From assembly GCA_902705835.1 (NCBI GenBank), contig CACSIN010000012.1:1-64000 (forward strand): 64,000 bases of DNA, given 5' to 3'. A program made the translations under genes and the position numbers. This document shows, one piece after another, positions 1 to 7,360 of this stretch (position 1 is the stretch's first letter; each line of letters begins with the position of its first letter). The notes below the pieces were generated by a model, which saw only the letters and a list, made by a program, of their open reading frames with translations, was not told where the DNA came from and ran no database searches. Origin of the DNA: BD1-7 clade bacterium (GTDB lineage Bacteria > Pseudomonadota > Gammaproteobacteria > Pseudomonadales > DT-91).

Positions 1-3
1 TAA

Positions 4-180
4 CCCAAACAGCTTCGGCCTGCGTTTAACCTGTCGGAGCTCAAGCCGGTCGAGTCGCCGGAACAGTGTGTACGACGCTATTTGCTGCATTGTCACGCTG
101 GTGCGACTGTAATCTATCCAAAGCAGCTTTGTGTTTGCCAACGGATAACAAAGGCTTTTCACGAAGGGTTTGGATGTTAA
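4..180 (+). other. Open frame without a start codon, possible gene 3' end
   Basis: An open frame of 58 codons runs from just after a TAA at the left edge to a TAA at 178-180. It has no ATG. A stem-loop that could be a terminator follows 30 bases later, which is the only support for it being the tail of a real or broken plus-strand gene. The translation is Cys-rich near its end and I do not recognise it. It could equally be chance. Confidence 0.2.
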
Positions 181-209
181 ATTGTGGAGAGAGAAACAGC
201 TGAATGGCG

Positions 210-240
210 AAGGCTACTCGATGGCGAATAGCCTTTATTT
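210..240 (+). terminator. Terminator-like stem-loop
   Basis: AAGGCTA at 210-216 pairs perfectly with TAGCCTT at 229-235 around a 12-base loop, and is followed by TATTTT. It lies downstream of the open frame ending at 180. Confidence 0.4.
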
Positions 241-639
241 TAAGGTAGTTTGTGTGCGCTAGCTGTGCTTAACTTAGTGCCATTCGGATCAGAGCTGTTG
301 ATACCGCCCGTCATGAATCTATATGCAGACGATCAATTACTCTGACTCCACTCAACCAAAAGGTGTGGGACATATCTTATGTTAAGGATACCTAATTTTT
401 TTCAACAGTTGGCGAGGGGCCATTCATTGCACCAACCATCTTTTGATAGATAAACGTCGACAAAGAAAATGAGCAATTCGGTTGATATTCAAAATAGTAT
501 TTTCCAAATTATTTCGATATTACCAAATCATTGCTATTTGAATAAAAAATATTCAGTTTTACGGTTAGAGCAATATTTTGTTTGATTTCAATTGAGCGCT
601 CATAGTAGCTTAAGCGTCCATTCATTCAAGGAGAGTACA
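241..639. other. Non-coding stretch upstream of a membrane-protein gene
   Basis: About 400 bases without a convincing gene on either strand. The part from 460 to 590 is AT-rich and would suit a promoter for the gene at 640, but I cannot point to a clear -35/-10 pair. Confidence 0.4.
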
Positions 640-1059
640 ATGGGTATCGCAGCAGGCGTGCTTCTTATTATGGCCGCCATTCTTAATGTTTTTGCCGCTT
701 TTGCATACAATGCTAAAGGGAAGTTAAATTCTGGCGCCGCCAACTTAGGTGAAAAAGTTGTCAGTGAGCTAGGTGATGATTCAAAGGGTCAGTTTTCTGA
801 CTATCAAAAAACGGGCATGCTTAATAAAGCATTCGCTTTGTTTTTGTACGTCAGTGTTCCAACACTTGTTGTTGGTGGTGTATACGCATTCAATGGCGAG
901 TATACACAGATTCTTTTTGCTGCTGGTATTGTGGCGATTGCTGCTGAATTAATCGGTGGTAGCATGTCTAAATTTGGACCATCTAATTTATCCGGTATAG
1001 CTGGCGGTTGTATTGCCTTATTTCTTAGCTATGAACACGTATTGGCCTTGTTAGGTTAA
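640..1059 (+). CDS. Small integral membrane protein, unknown function
   Basis: The 139-residue product has four hydrophobic segments (about residues 4-24, 67-87, 91-110 and 114-136) separated by short loops, so it should be an inner-membrane protein. The stretch between the first and second segments (residues 25-65) is polar and Gly/Asp/Lys-rich. The ATG at 640 is chosen because AAGGAGAG lies at 628-635; the open frame extends upstream to 592 but has no ribosome site there. I do not recognise the family. The gene stands alone, followed by a broken gene and a shared terminator, so it is probably monocistronic. Confidence 0.75.
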   Translation: MGIAAGVLLIMAAILNVFAAFAYNAKGKLNSGAANLGEKVVSELGDDSKGQFSDYQKTGMLNKAFALFLYVSVPTLVVGGVYAFNGEYTQILFAAGIVAIAAELIGGSMSKFGPSNLSGIAGGCIALFLSYEHVLALLG

Positions 1060-1080
1060 GCTAGACCATACCTCGGTTGA

Positions 1081-1244
1081 ATTTTATCAACTGGGGTTGT
1101 TTCAGCACGATTTATCGAAAAAGCGATCGATTTAGCAAAGGCACAGGGTGTGAAATCGCCGTTCCACCGCTGGAGATTCCTAGCAAAGGAACATTCGCCA
1201 TTTACATCAATGGCGCTGTTGATCATGGTTTTTGGCAACTTTGA
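1081..1244 (+). pseudogene. Frameshifted 3' remnant of an unidentified gene
   Basis: Two plus-strand frames join into one sensible protein end if one base is restored in the AAA at 1153-1155. The upstream frame reads FIEKAIDLAKAQGVK, and the downstream frame continues IAVPPLEIPSKGTFAIYING and ends DHGFWQL at the TGA of 1242-1244. No start codon precedes it: a TGA closes the upstream frame at 1078. I read it as a 5'-truncated and frameshifted remnant. The family is not recognised with confidence. Confidence 0.5.
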
Positions 1245-1290
1245 GTTTAAGATACTCGATTAGCGATCAGTGTCTATACGCTCTAACGAC

Positions 1291-1322
1291 AAAAAACCGG
1301 CATCATTCGCCGGTTTTTTTTT
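1291..1322. terminator. Bidirectional rho-independent terminator
   Basis: CCGGC (1297-1301) pairs with GCCGG (1309-1313), flanked by six A on the left and nine T on the right. The structure works on both strands and sits between plus-strand and minus-strand genes that converge on it. Confidence 0.85.
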
Positions 1323-1352
1323 GGTTGAACTGATTATTCAACCGCGACATAG

Positions 1353-1802
1353 CTACTTCACACACTCAACATCAACGTACCCGCGAACACTCCCTGCGTT
1401 ATAACTCACGTAGGCGAAGATGTTCTCAGGGTTTTCAACTTGTATCCGTAAGCTAACCTTACCGCCAGTGAAGCCTTCATTCTGCAAGGCAGTCGATATC
1501 TGCGATGCGATTTTCGTAACAGTATTGGGCGCCGCTTGAGCGACAACACCTAAATCATAGAGGTTCCCACTGTCATCAATGGCATCCACCGTAATATCGC
1601 CGGTTTCATCCTTGCCCTCCCCCACCCAACTAGCAGGTACTCGGCTGACATAGATAATCTGTGATGAAGTCGCAGAATACGGCATATAAGGAATAACGTA
1701 TGCACTACAGCCTCTTGTGCTCGTATCACTGAGAGCGCTATAACTGCCTACAATGGCGAGCAACCCTAAACAATACACAGCTGCTTTCTTTATTCTCATC
1801 AT
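1353..1802 (-). CDS. Secreted protein, paralogue of the gene at 1881-2375
   Basis: The product is 149 residues from the ATG at 1802, which has GGAGA eight bases upstream; an ATG 15 bases further upstream lacks such a site. Residues 1-25 form a signal peptide (MMRIKKAAVYCLGLLAIVGS, then polar). The mature part starts with a conserved block GCSAYVIPYMPYSATSSQ and ends YVDVECVK. Both features recur in the neighbouring upstream gene, so the two are tandem duplicates. The two Cys residues, one near each end of the mature domain, are conserved between the copies and could form a disulfide. No lipobox is present in this copy. Function is unknown; export to periplasm or medium is inferred. Confidence 0.75.
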   Translation of the reverse strand: MMRIKKAAVYCLGLLAIVGSYSALSDTSTRGCSAYVIPYMPYSATSSQIIYVSRVPASWVGEGKDETGDITVDAIDDSGNLYDLGVVAQAAPNTVTKIASQISTALQNEGFTGGKVSLRIQVENPENIFAYVSYNAGSVRGYVDVECVK

Positions 1803-1880
1803 GTATGTGTTCTCCATCTTTATTTATAACTTAGTAGTTTTGAAATAGGTTTTTTATGAACAACCGCCATCGACTGAGCG

Positions 1881-2375
1881 TTATTCTTTAACGCACTCAA
1901 CACGCACAATGGCTCTATCGGAGCCAGTTTGGTACGCACTGTATATGTAGAGATTCTCAGGGTTGGTCGCTTGGATACGCAAAGCGAGTTTTGTCGATGT
2001 TACACCTTGCGCATCTAACGCTTGTGTAATTGGGGTTGTGAGCTTCACAACTTGTTGCGGCGCTACAACAGCAACTTGCCCAAGAGATGTATGCGTGCCT
2101 TGATCATCAATCACATCAACAGAAATGTCAGATGAGGGTGAGCTGGTAACTCCGCTCCATGCATTCGGCACATTCGCTGCGTAAAACAATTGAGATGAAT
2201 TAACTGAAAACGGCATATACGGAATAATATACGCATCACAATCGCGTGCATCGCTTGCCTGGGGCGCAGGCGGCTCAGGTTCTGGTTTGGGCGTCGGCGG
2301 GGCGCTTGGTAAACAAGCCGACAGCAGCAACGAAGCCCCCACCATTGCGGAAACAGCAGTTATCCAACGGATCAT
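1881..2375 (-). CDS. Lipoprotein, paralogue of the gene at 1353-1802
   Basis: The product is 164 residues, starting at the ATG at 2375 with AGGA about ten bases upstream. A lipoprotein signal with lipobox LSAC comes first, followed by a Pro/Glu-rich linker (residues about 24-40). The globular part begins DCDAYIIPYMPFSVNSSQ and ends RVECVKE, matching the adjacent copy over its whole length. This copy is therefore probably membrane-anchored while its partner is free. About 80 bases separate the genes, on the same strand, so co-transcription from this gene into the next is plausible. The domain is not recognised. Confidence 0.75.
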   Translation of the reverse strand: MIRWITAVSAMVGASLLLSACLPSAPPTPKPEPEPPAPQASDARDCDAYIIPYMPFSVNSSQLFYAANVPNAWSGVTSSPSSDISVDVIDDQGTHTSLGQVAVVAPQQVVKLTTPITQALDAQGVTSTKLALRIQATNPENLYIYSAYQTGSDRAIVRVECVKE

Positions 2376-2937
2376 CGTGAACGTATCCTGTGACAATGAG
2401 AAAAAAGAAATTTGCAGCAGGGTTAACGCTCTGCCGCGGTCATGGAGAGCTATGCTACCAAATTCGCTAAGCTGTATCGTTCAAAATGTCTCAATAAACG
2501 CTCATTTTGTCCGCATGGTGTAGGTTTGTGCAGCTTAAGATCTAAGATCTCTTATCTTCTCCACTACAAGAAAGTAGTTCATTGTTCTATTGGGTTATGC
2601 GTATTCGTTACCCAAATAAATCAGATGAGCTAAAGGCAAACGAATTGGGAATTTCCCCGGGCGGGTTTATCATAATTCACGAACAAGAGAGCTAATTAGG
2701 CTGGTTTGCGCCAGTCACGCATCAAATCAATTAGCCTCCCTGTTCGTTTCGATTTTCCCTGCCCTTTCCCGATTTCGTGACCACGGCGTTAGAAAATCAT
2801 ACGCAAGATTAATTCCTTCCTATACTCATGCCAGCTGGTATCCGCAGTTCTTCATGCTAGCGAACTACCAGCGATATCCGTTAGAACTACATCATTTAAG
2901 GAGCATCCGAACATGAAAGGATTTCAGGAGACGGCAT
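2376..2937. other. Intergenic region with a long imperfect stem-loop
   Basis: About 560 bases without a credible gene. It holds the minus-strand promoter of the lipoprotein gene and the plus-strand promoter of the tail-collar genes, neither clearly recognisable. From 2680 to 2697 and 2729 to 2746 there are arms of 18 bases that pair at 14 positions plus one G-T, with a small CTGG/CCAG stem inside the loop (2701-2714). It could be a structured leader or small RNA, or a remnant of a palindromic repeat. Confidence 0.4.
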
Positions 2938-3603
2938 ATGAATAAACGATTGTATCTAATTGCTATGGGGTTTGCCGCGAGCATCGGCAGCCACACAGTG
3001 CAGGGCTGCGCGGTAGATGGCTATATAGGCAGTATCTGCTGGACGGCTGCTAGTTTTTGCCCGAGAGGTTATGTAAGCGCTCGCGGAGCGAGTATCGCGA
3101 TTTACGACGCCCCTGCGTACTATGCACTAACAGGAGATACCTATGGTGGTGATAATCAAACATATGTAAAAGTTCCGGATCTAACGCATCGCGAATCGAT
3201 TCATAATGGTCAACGTCCCGGCAGCATGTATAACTATACTTGGGGGATGTATTTAGGCTTCGAAAGCAAAATAATCCCCTTCGCTCCCGAACACTCCCAC
3301 TCAATCCTATTGAACGCCAGCGGCACGGGCAACATTGCGATCAGTAGTATCGACGGCCCAGAAAAAGACGCAGTAGGAAATACATGGTCTCTGGTTCCTG
3401 CCGGGTTATCCATGTTTGGTTTTTCATCGGATGGTTACAGCGCGAGCAATTCTGTCGCTGCACACCTCGATGGGGGCTCGATAAGTACATCTGTCTTTCC
3501 CCCGCTCTCGGCACCATCGCAGGAGAGTGTCCCCACAGTGGGGCCGCAAACGAAATTAACCGCTTGTGTCAATGTGGATGGCCTTTTTCCACCACGTAAC
3601 TAG
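2938..3603 (+). CDS. Secreted phage-tail-collar-type protein, copy 1
   Basis: The 221-residue product has a signal peptide (about residues 1-23, ending at QGCA). A tail-collar fold start follows: GYIGSICWTAASFCPRGY, then residues resembling the usual INxALYxLLGxTYGG segment (YYALTGDTYGG). In the family the next element is LPDLRGR; here it reads VPDLTHRE, so the motif has diverged. The His-rich segment EHSHSI replaces the usual PAHNHxV element. This copy is the most degenerate of three in tandem. Collar-domain proteins form fibre tips in phages, but chromosomal secreted versions (microcystin-dependent-protein-like) have no settled function. The next gene begins 21 bases downstream, so the three are probably one operon. 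Confidence 0.75.
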   Translation: MNKRLYLIAMGFAASIGSHTVQGCAVDGYIGSICWTAASFCPRGYVSARGASIAIYDAPAYYALTGDTYGGDNQTYVKVPDLTHRESIHNGQRPGSMYNYTWGMYLGFESKIIPFAPEHSHSILLNASGTGNIAISSIDGPEKDAVGNTWSLVPAGLSMFGFSSDGYSASNSVAAHLDGGSISTSVFPPLSAPSQESVPTVGPQTKLTACVNVDGLFPPRN

Positions 3604-3624
3604 CGTCAATACTGAGGGAATAAC

Positions 3625-4335
3625 ATGTACACGTTTCGTTTTACATCACAACTTTCAAAAGCAGCGTTGGTACTGGGTTTGGCTTTGCAGGGCGCGGCTA
3701 GCCACGCCGGATGCGGTCCGGTTTCAACGACTTATCTGGGCACTGTCTGTTGGACGGCATCGTCTTTTTGTCCGCAAGGTTATTCACCTGCAGAAGGCCA
3801 GATATTGCAGGTTTCGGCAAACGCCGCATTATATTCGCTATTAGGAGCAACGTATGGTGGCAATGCGGTCACTTCGTTTGCGTTGCCTGATTTACGCGGG
3901 CGTACTGCCGTCAATTGGAGTTGGCCCGAGGCCTCAGCGCTACCGGTCGGTTTATCATCTTCAGGGTCGGCGCCAACACCAACACGGGGGGCGGCCATGG
4001 TTACACTAACTGCTAATATGATGCCGGCACACGATCATGTCGCTGATATCTCCGGTGTGCCGGTCACAGGGGCACTGAAGGTCAGTTCTACCTCGGATTC
4101 TATCAGCCCTGTGGGTAACTATGTTGGAGCATCCCTTAACCCGAATGTTAAAACCTATGCGAGTTCTGGCACGCTAGGGGATATGAAACCCGGTATCGTA
4201 TCGGGTGCGTTAACAGGTGCTGGGCAAACGACCCCTTCGGGTAACTCAAGCACTTTTGATGTGAGAAGCCCGCGCTTGATCACCACTGCGTGTATCTTGA
4301 CGTCTGCGGGTGCACTCTATCCACCACGCCCGTAG
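3625..4335 (+). CDS. Secreted phage-tail-collar-type protein, copy 2
   Basis: The product is 236 residues with a signal peptide ending near SHAGC. The collar domain spans roughly residues 30-100: LGTVCWTASSFCPQGYSPAE, then ALYSLLGATYGG and the canonical LPDLRGR. A MPAHDHV motif follows, then a Gly/Ser/Thr-rich second half that ends in a conserved segment with the pattern TACILTSAGALYPPRP. That C-terminal pattern (TAC-x8-YPPR/YPSQ) is shared by all three copies, so the proteins are full-length paralogues. Two Cys in the collar segment and one near the C-terminus are conserved. It lies between copies 1 and 3 on the same strand. Confidence 0.82.
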   Translation: MYTFRFTSQLSKAALVLGLALQGAASHAGCGPVSTTYLGTVCWTASSFCPQGYSPAEGQILQVSANAALYSLLGATYGGNAVTSFALPDLRGRTAVNWSWPEASALPVGLSSSGSAPTPTRGAAMVTLTANMMPAHDHVADISGVPVTGALKVSSTSDSISPVGNYVGASLNPNVKTYASSGTLGDMKPGIVSGALTGAGQTTPSGNSSTFDVRSPRLITTACILTSAGALYPPRP

Positions 4336-4361
4336 CCACATTAATCATAAGGAGATTGATA

Positions 4362-5042
4362 ATGAGTAAACGATCGATAAAACAATGGATAGCAATACCT
4401 ATAGGATGCTTTTTTAGCACGCTCTCGTTGAGCGCGTTTGCAACCTGCACTGACGACCGTCACATCGGAACGATATGCTGGACGGCAGCATGGTACTGCC
4501 CACAAGGGTATGCACCTGCGAGCGGGCAGTTGCTATCAGTAAGCTCTAATCCGGCGTTGTTTTCATTGCTGGGATCGTCCTACGGAGGTAACGGGATATC
4601 AACCTTCGCACTACCGGATATCCGAGGGCGCGCTATTACTGGCAAAGGCGTCGGGCCAGGGCTCTCGCCGCCAGCAACGCTGGGGCAGAGTGTAGGGCAA
4701 GAGTTCATTGAGATTACGCCGAATAAGATGCCTACGCATACGCACGACTGGTCGATGGCTAATAGCACATTCACAGGTACTGTTAGAGCTGTTGAAACAT
4801 CTGGAGACAGCACCCAACCCAATGGCCGGTTCCCAGCTAGGGCTTCATTGGGTAAACCTTACGATAATGATACAAACTATCTCGCTGCTGCGAATTCAGT
4901 GGAGGTTACTATCAATAACGCGCCAGTCACGACTTCGGCGCTGTATACACCAACTAAAACGCCAGAAATCTTTGCGGCGCCACCACAATTGGTGTTGACG
5001 GCCTGTATTGCACTTACTGGGATTTACCCTTCACAAAACTGA
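4362..5042 (+). CDS. Secreted phage-tail-collar-type protein, copy 3
   Basis: The product is 226 residues from the ATG at 4362, chosen because GGAG lies just upstream (4351-4354); the frame is open further upstream but overlaps copy 2. The signal peptide ends near SAFATC. The collar domain reads IGTICWTAAWYCPQGYAPAS, ALFSLLGSSYGG and LPDIRGR, followed by MPTHTHDW. The C-terminus has TACIALTGIYPSQN. It is the last intact member of the tandem trio; a fragment resembling a fourth copy follows. The intergenic spacing of 26 bases from copy 2 suggests a single transcript. Confidence 0.82.
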   Translation: MSKRSIKQWIAIPIGCFFSTLSLSAFATCTDDRHIGTICWTAAWYCPQGYAPASGQLLSVSSNPALFSLLGSSYGGNGISTFALPDIRGRAITGKGVGPGLSPPATLGQSVGQEFIEITPNKMPTHTHDWSMANSTFTGTVRAVETSGDSTQPNGRFPARASLGKPYDNDTNYLAAANSVEVTINNAPVTTSALYTPTKTPEIFAAPPQLVLTACIALTGIYPSQN

Positions 5043-5083
5043 GTGGTTTGCGCTTTGTAATGAACGGATACAAAGGAGTTGCA

Positions 5084-5189
5084 ATGAAGCCTGCCGGAGC
5101 ATCACAATGCTGTGGTAGGCTCTACCATCAATAATGCTCAACTTGGGCCGAAGACGACGCCGCCGCCTGAAGTCGACTCAGAAGGGTAG
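5084..5189 (+). pseudogene. Probable remnant of a fourth tail-collar gene
   Basis: A good ribosome site (AAGGAG at 5073-5078) and ATG (5084) open a frame of only 16 codons. In another frame the same DNA reads LPEHHNAVVGSTINNAQLG and stops at 5189. That resembles the family's PAHNHAVVGST element, which follows the collar domain. I infer that a fourth collar copy lost most of its length by deletion and shifted frame. From 5138 onward the frame overlaps the peptide gene on the other strand, so the match there may be accidental. Confidence 0.35.
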
Positions 5190-5323
5190 TTAGGCTTTCC
5201 CAGTGTCTCTTTGTGCGTGAGATTTGTTACTGTAGGCGTATTCCATGCTTGTTTGCTGTTGTTTGTGGCTAGGTCAGCACCGGTTTCGGTGGTGAATACC
5301 TCAGTACGTTCTTTGGCTGTCAT
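5138..5323 (-). CDS. Candidate lasso-like RiPP precursor peptide
   Basis: This 61-residue peptide begins at an ATG (5323) with an AAGGA ribosome site seven bases upstream. Residues 1-24 are polar. From residue 27 it reads WNTPTVTNL, which resembles the YxxPxLxxxG leader element that lasso-peptide RRE domains bind. Thr40-Leu41-Gly42 then has the spacing of the leader end: Thr at -2, Gly as core residue 1. Glu49 is core residue 8, exactly where a side-chain acceptor for a macrolactam ring is expected, and the tail STSGGGVVFGPS follows. The distance from Trp27 to Thr40 is two residues shorter than the classical leader. No asparagine-synthetase-like cyclase or transglutaminase-like protease is in the window, so the call rests on the pattern only. 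It converges on three secreted tail-collar genes. Confidence 0.5.
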   Translation of the reverse strand: MTAKERTEVFTTETGADLATNNSKQAWNTPTVTNLTHKETLGKPNYPSESTSGGGVVFGPS

Positions 5324-5904
5324 ACTATATCCTTATTTTTGTTGAAGATTATCCTGCCTTCCCTAATAGCGATTGATTTGAGAGTGAATACGCAAAGATC
5401 ATATCTACCACGAGTTGCGTAGATCGCTCACAAATCAATTACTGACTGAATAGACCACAAATTGGGAGACAAATAAATTTTTTCTCTCAAATTCTAAATC
5501 AAATACTGTTGTACCAGATCAAAATGATAAAGTGAACAGCATTGCACTACATCGCTCCCGAAACAATATTTTTGATTGTGGTGTTAAACGTTTTTTTAGC
5601 CTTATATTGAACAAGCCATCAAGAGAGCGCTTTACTTAGACTTGATATTTAATGCTCTCGCTAACGATGCTGAATAATCGCTTTAATTATGCTGCACATA
5701 GGGAGCATCAAAGGGATGGAATTAAAGGGAAAAGTCGTTAAAAACTAGGCTACTCCTTTCTTCATCCCCCTGATTTTTCGAAGAAATTCTGAGATTAGCA
5801 AATAGCATTAACACTTTATCTATGATTCGTAACATGCCGTACCCTATAGGAATAATGTATCTACTGCCTTACCCCTTAACAACACAAACAAGAAGGAACT
5901 GGGT
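5324..5904. other. Intergenic region with nested inverted repeat
   Basis: About 580 bases with no convincing gene. It contains the promoter region of the peptide gene (minus) and of the broken lipoprotein gene (plus). At 5372-5395 and 5415-5439 there are two arms that pair as ATTGATTTG/CAAATCAAT, AGTGA/TCGCT (imperfect) and ACGCAA/TTGCGT, forming a long near-palindrome 50-115 bases upstream of the peptide start. The rest is AT-rich and featureless to my eye. Confidence 0.4.
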
Positions 5905-6269
5905 ATGTTGAACCGTTGTGTTTTAGTGCTCGCTAGTACGTTGATATTCGCTGGGTGTATCCCTGATGTAAACGCACCCACAGAAAAGCCGCCTGAAGAA
6001 GATAAACGATTTAACAAAGAGAGTTATACACCACTTGAAACTAACGATAGTGATCTAACCGGTACGTGGCTTTTATTTTTCAACAACTATCATGTGGAAT
6101 CTAATGTTGAAAATAGGCACAGCACTTTGGCCGGCAATGTTCGCCATGTATGCTAGCAGTGACTAACGATATTGATGAATACGATACGACCTACGCCTTT
6201 GAGCCTAGGCTTGGGCTCTCGGGCGAAGAAGATTACGGTAGATGTCGACTTTGATCTGTGGCGCTCGTA
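5905..6269 (+). pseudogene. Broken lipoprotein gene, relative of 17475-18485
   Basis: The open start codes for a lipoprotein signal with lipobox FAGC and then DLTGTWLLFFNN, which parallels SIEGVWLLASSGN in the 336-residue lipoprotein at 17475-18485. This frame stops after 83 codons at 6156. Another frame further on ends KITVDVDFDLWRS with a stop at 6269, paralleling the EAEIDVDVDIGY end of that lipoprotein. I infer a copy of the same family with a large internal deletion and at least one frameshift. The start has a plausible AAGGAA ribosome site (5893-5898). It may still make a short lipopeptide. Confidence 0.55.
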
Positions 6270-6374
6270 GGGGCGGCGAAGTACAAAGCCAATCGATAAA
6301 GTTTAGAGCGTTGATCAAACATTACCGATAGGGTACCGTTTGAGCAAGAATTAAACACTACAACGAGTAACAGC

Positions 6375-6860
6375 ATGGAATGCAATAGCTTCGGGCACTA
6401 CTTTAACGAAAACCTGAAGGCTTTAGGTCTTCCTACATTTAACGAAGCATACTCGTCAGCGAAAAACATTACCGAGATAGTCGCTGGCATCACCGCATCG
6501 GTTCATACATTTGGTAAAGCTGCGACTGTCGGTGAGGTTTTGGGCGCAACTGTTGCTGTAGAGAAAGCGGCAGCAGCGGCAGGTCTTCTAGCTTCTTTCT
6601 ACGCTGGTGCATGTGTCGGATCGCTTTTTGTTGCTGCAACTAAAGCGAATGAATGCGACAGAATCAGTCGCCCTAAGGTAGATCGCCATGGCCGGCCAAT
6701 CAGAAGCAAAGACGTTGTTGCTTGGGCAACTGAAAACGCAGTGAACTTCCCCGAGCTTAGCTACCTTCTCGAAAGGTATCCTGAAATTATGGATCCAGCT
6801 TCAAACAAGTCCAATATGCTAGCGTTTCAGGCTAGTGGATTCGGTCAAGTTGCTGCATGA
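6375..6860 (+). CDS. Ala/Gly-rich hydrophobic protein, unknown
   Basis: The 161-residue product has an Ala/Gly-rich, partly hydrophobic centre (about residues 33-95, including AAAAAGLLASFYAGAC) that could form a helical hairpin in a membrane. Polar ends follow, including a basic stretch RPKVDRHGRPIRSKD. No signal peptide is seen. The frame continues upstream to a stop at 6312 without another ATG, and the ribosome site is weak, so it may be the tail of a once longer gene. Its stop overlaps the start of a small membrane-protein gene in an ATGATG arrangement, so the two are translationally coupled. The pairing (hydrophobic protein plus tiny membrane partner) is reminiscent of bacteriocin/immunity pairs, but no family is recognised. 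Confidence 0.6.
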   Translation: MECNSFGHYFNENLKALGLPTFNEAYSSAKNITEIVAGITASVHTFGKAATVGEVLGATVAVEKAAAAAGLLASFYAGACVGSLFVAATKANECDRISRPKVDRHGRPIRSKDVVAWATENAVNFPELSYLLERYPEIMDPASNKSNMLAFQASGFGQVAA

Positions 6861-7063
6861 TGCTCGATCGAATAGGTCTCATAATTGCCGCCCTTTTTGT
6901 GGGTGGCATTGTTATTTTTCTGCTTCCTATCATTGACGATGTCATGAATGCGGAGAGTGGTACGACGTTTCAGATACTACTAGCAGTTGGCGTTTTAGCT
7001 GGTGTTATCAGCTTTATTCGAAAACAAAAAAAAAATTTGATTAGTAAGGCCTTAACAAGATAG
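6857..7063 (+). CDS. Small two-helix membrane protein coupled to 6375-6860
   Basis: The product is 68 residues with two membrane segments (about residues 6-27 and 39-56) and a basic tail RKQKKNLISKALTR, which would sit in the cytoplasm by the positive-inside rule. It starts four bases before the end of the preceding gene, so it depends on that gene's translation. This is the expected size and layout of an immunity or accessory protein, but that role is inference from context alone. Confidence 0.65.
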   Translation: MMLDRIGLIIAALFVGGIVIFLLPIIDDVMNAESGTTFQILLAVGVLAGVISFIRKQKKNLISKALTR

Positions 7064-7360
7064 CGCCTACACGTGCGTGGGGCGTTATACAGTAGCATTT
7101 TTCACGCGTGTGCTTATTCGTTTCTGTTTAGATAGTGGGATGCGATTAAGGTGTCAGCGTTAATGGAACTATAGCGCCATGAGGTCATCCCTCGATAGGG
7201 GTGTTGCGCTTATTGCTTGAACTCAGGGAGCTTTAAAAACTAGGCCTCTGCTTTAGGAGGCTCTAACAGGTTAGAATATTCGAAGTTAACGCGTCTTAGC
7301 GCCTTCACTGAACTGACGCGCTATCCCCGATGTGGCTAGAGAATATCATGGAGAGTAACA

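Noticed and set aside
2938..5042. A prophage remnant.
   Set aside because: No terminase, capsid, portal, tail tube or integrase gene is nearby, and all three collar proteins have signal peptides.
5738..7245. The 13-mer TTAAAAACTAGGC occurs at 5738-5750 and 7233-7245.
   Set aside because: A 13-base match between two places is expected by chance in a window of this size, and the flanks do not match.
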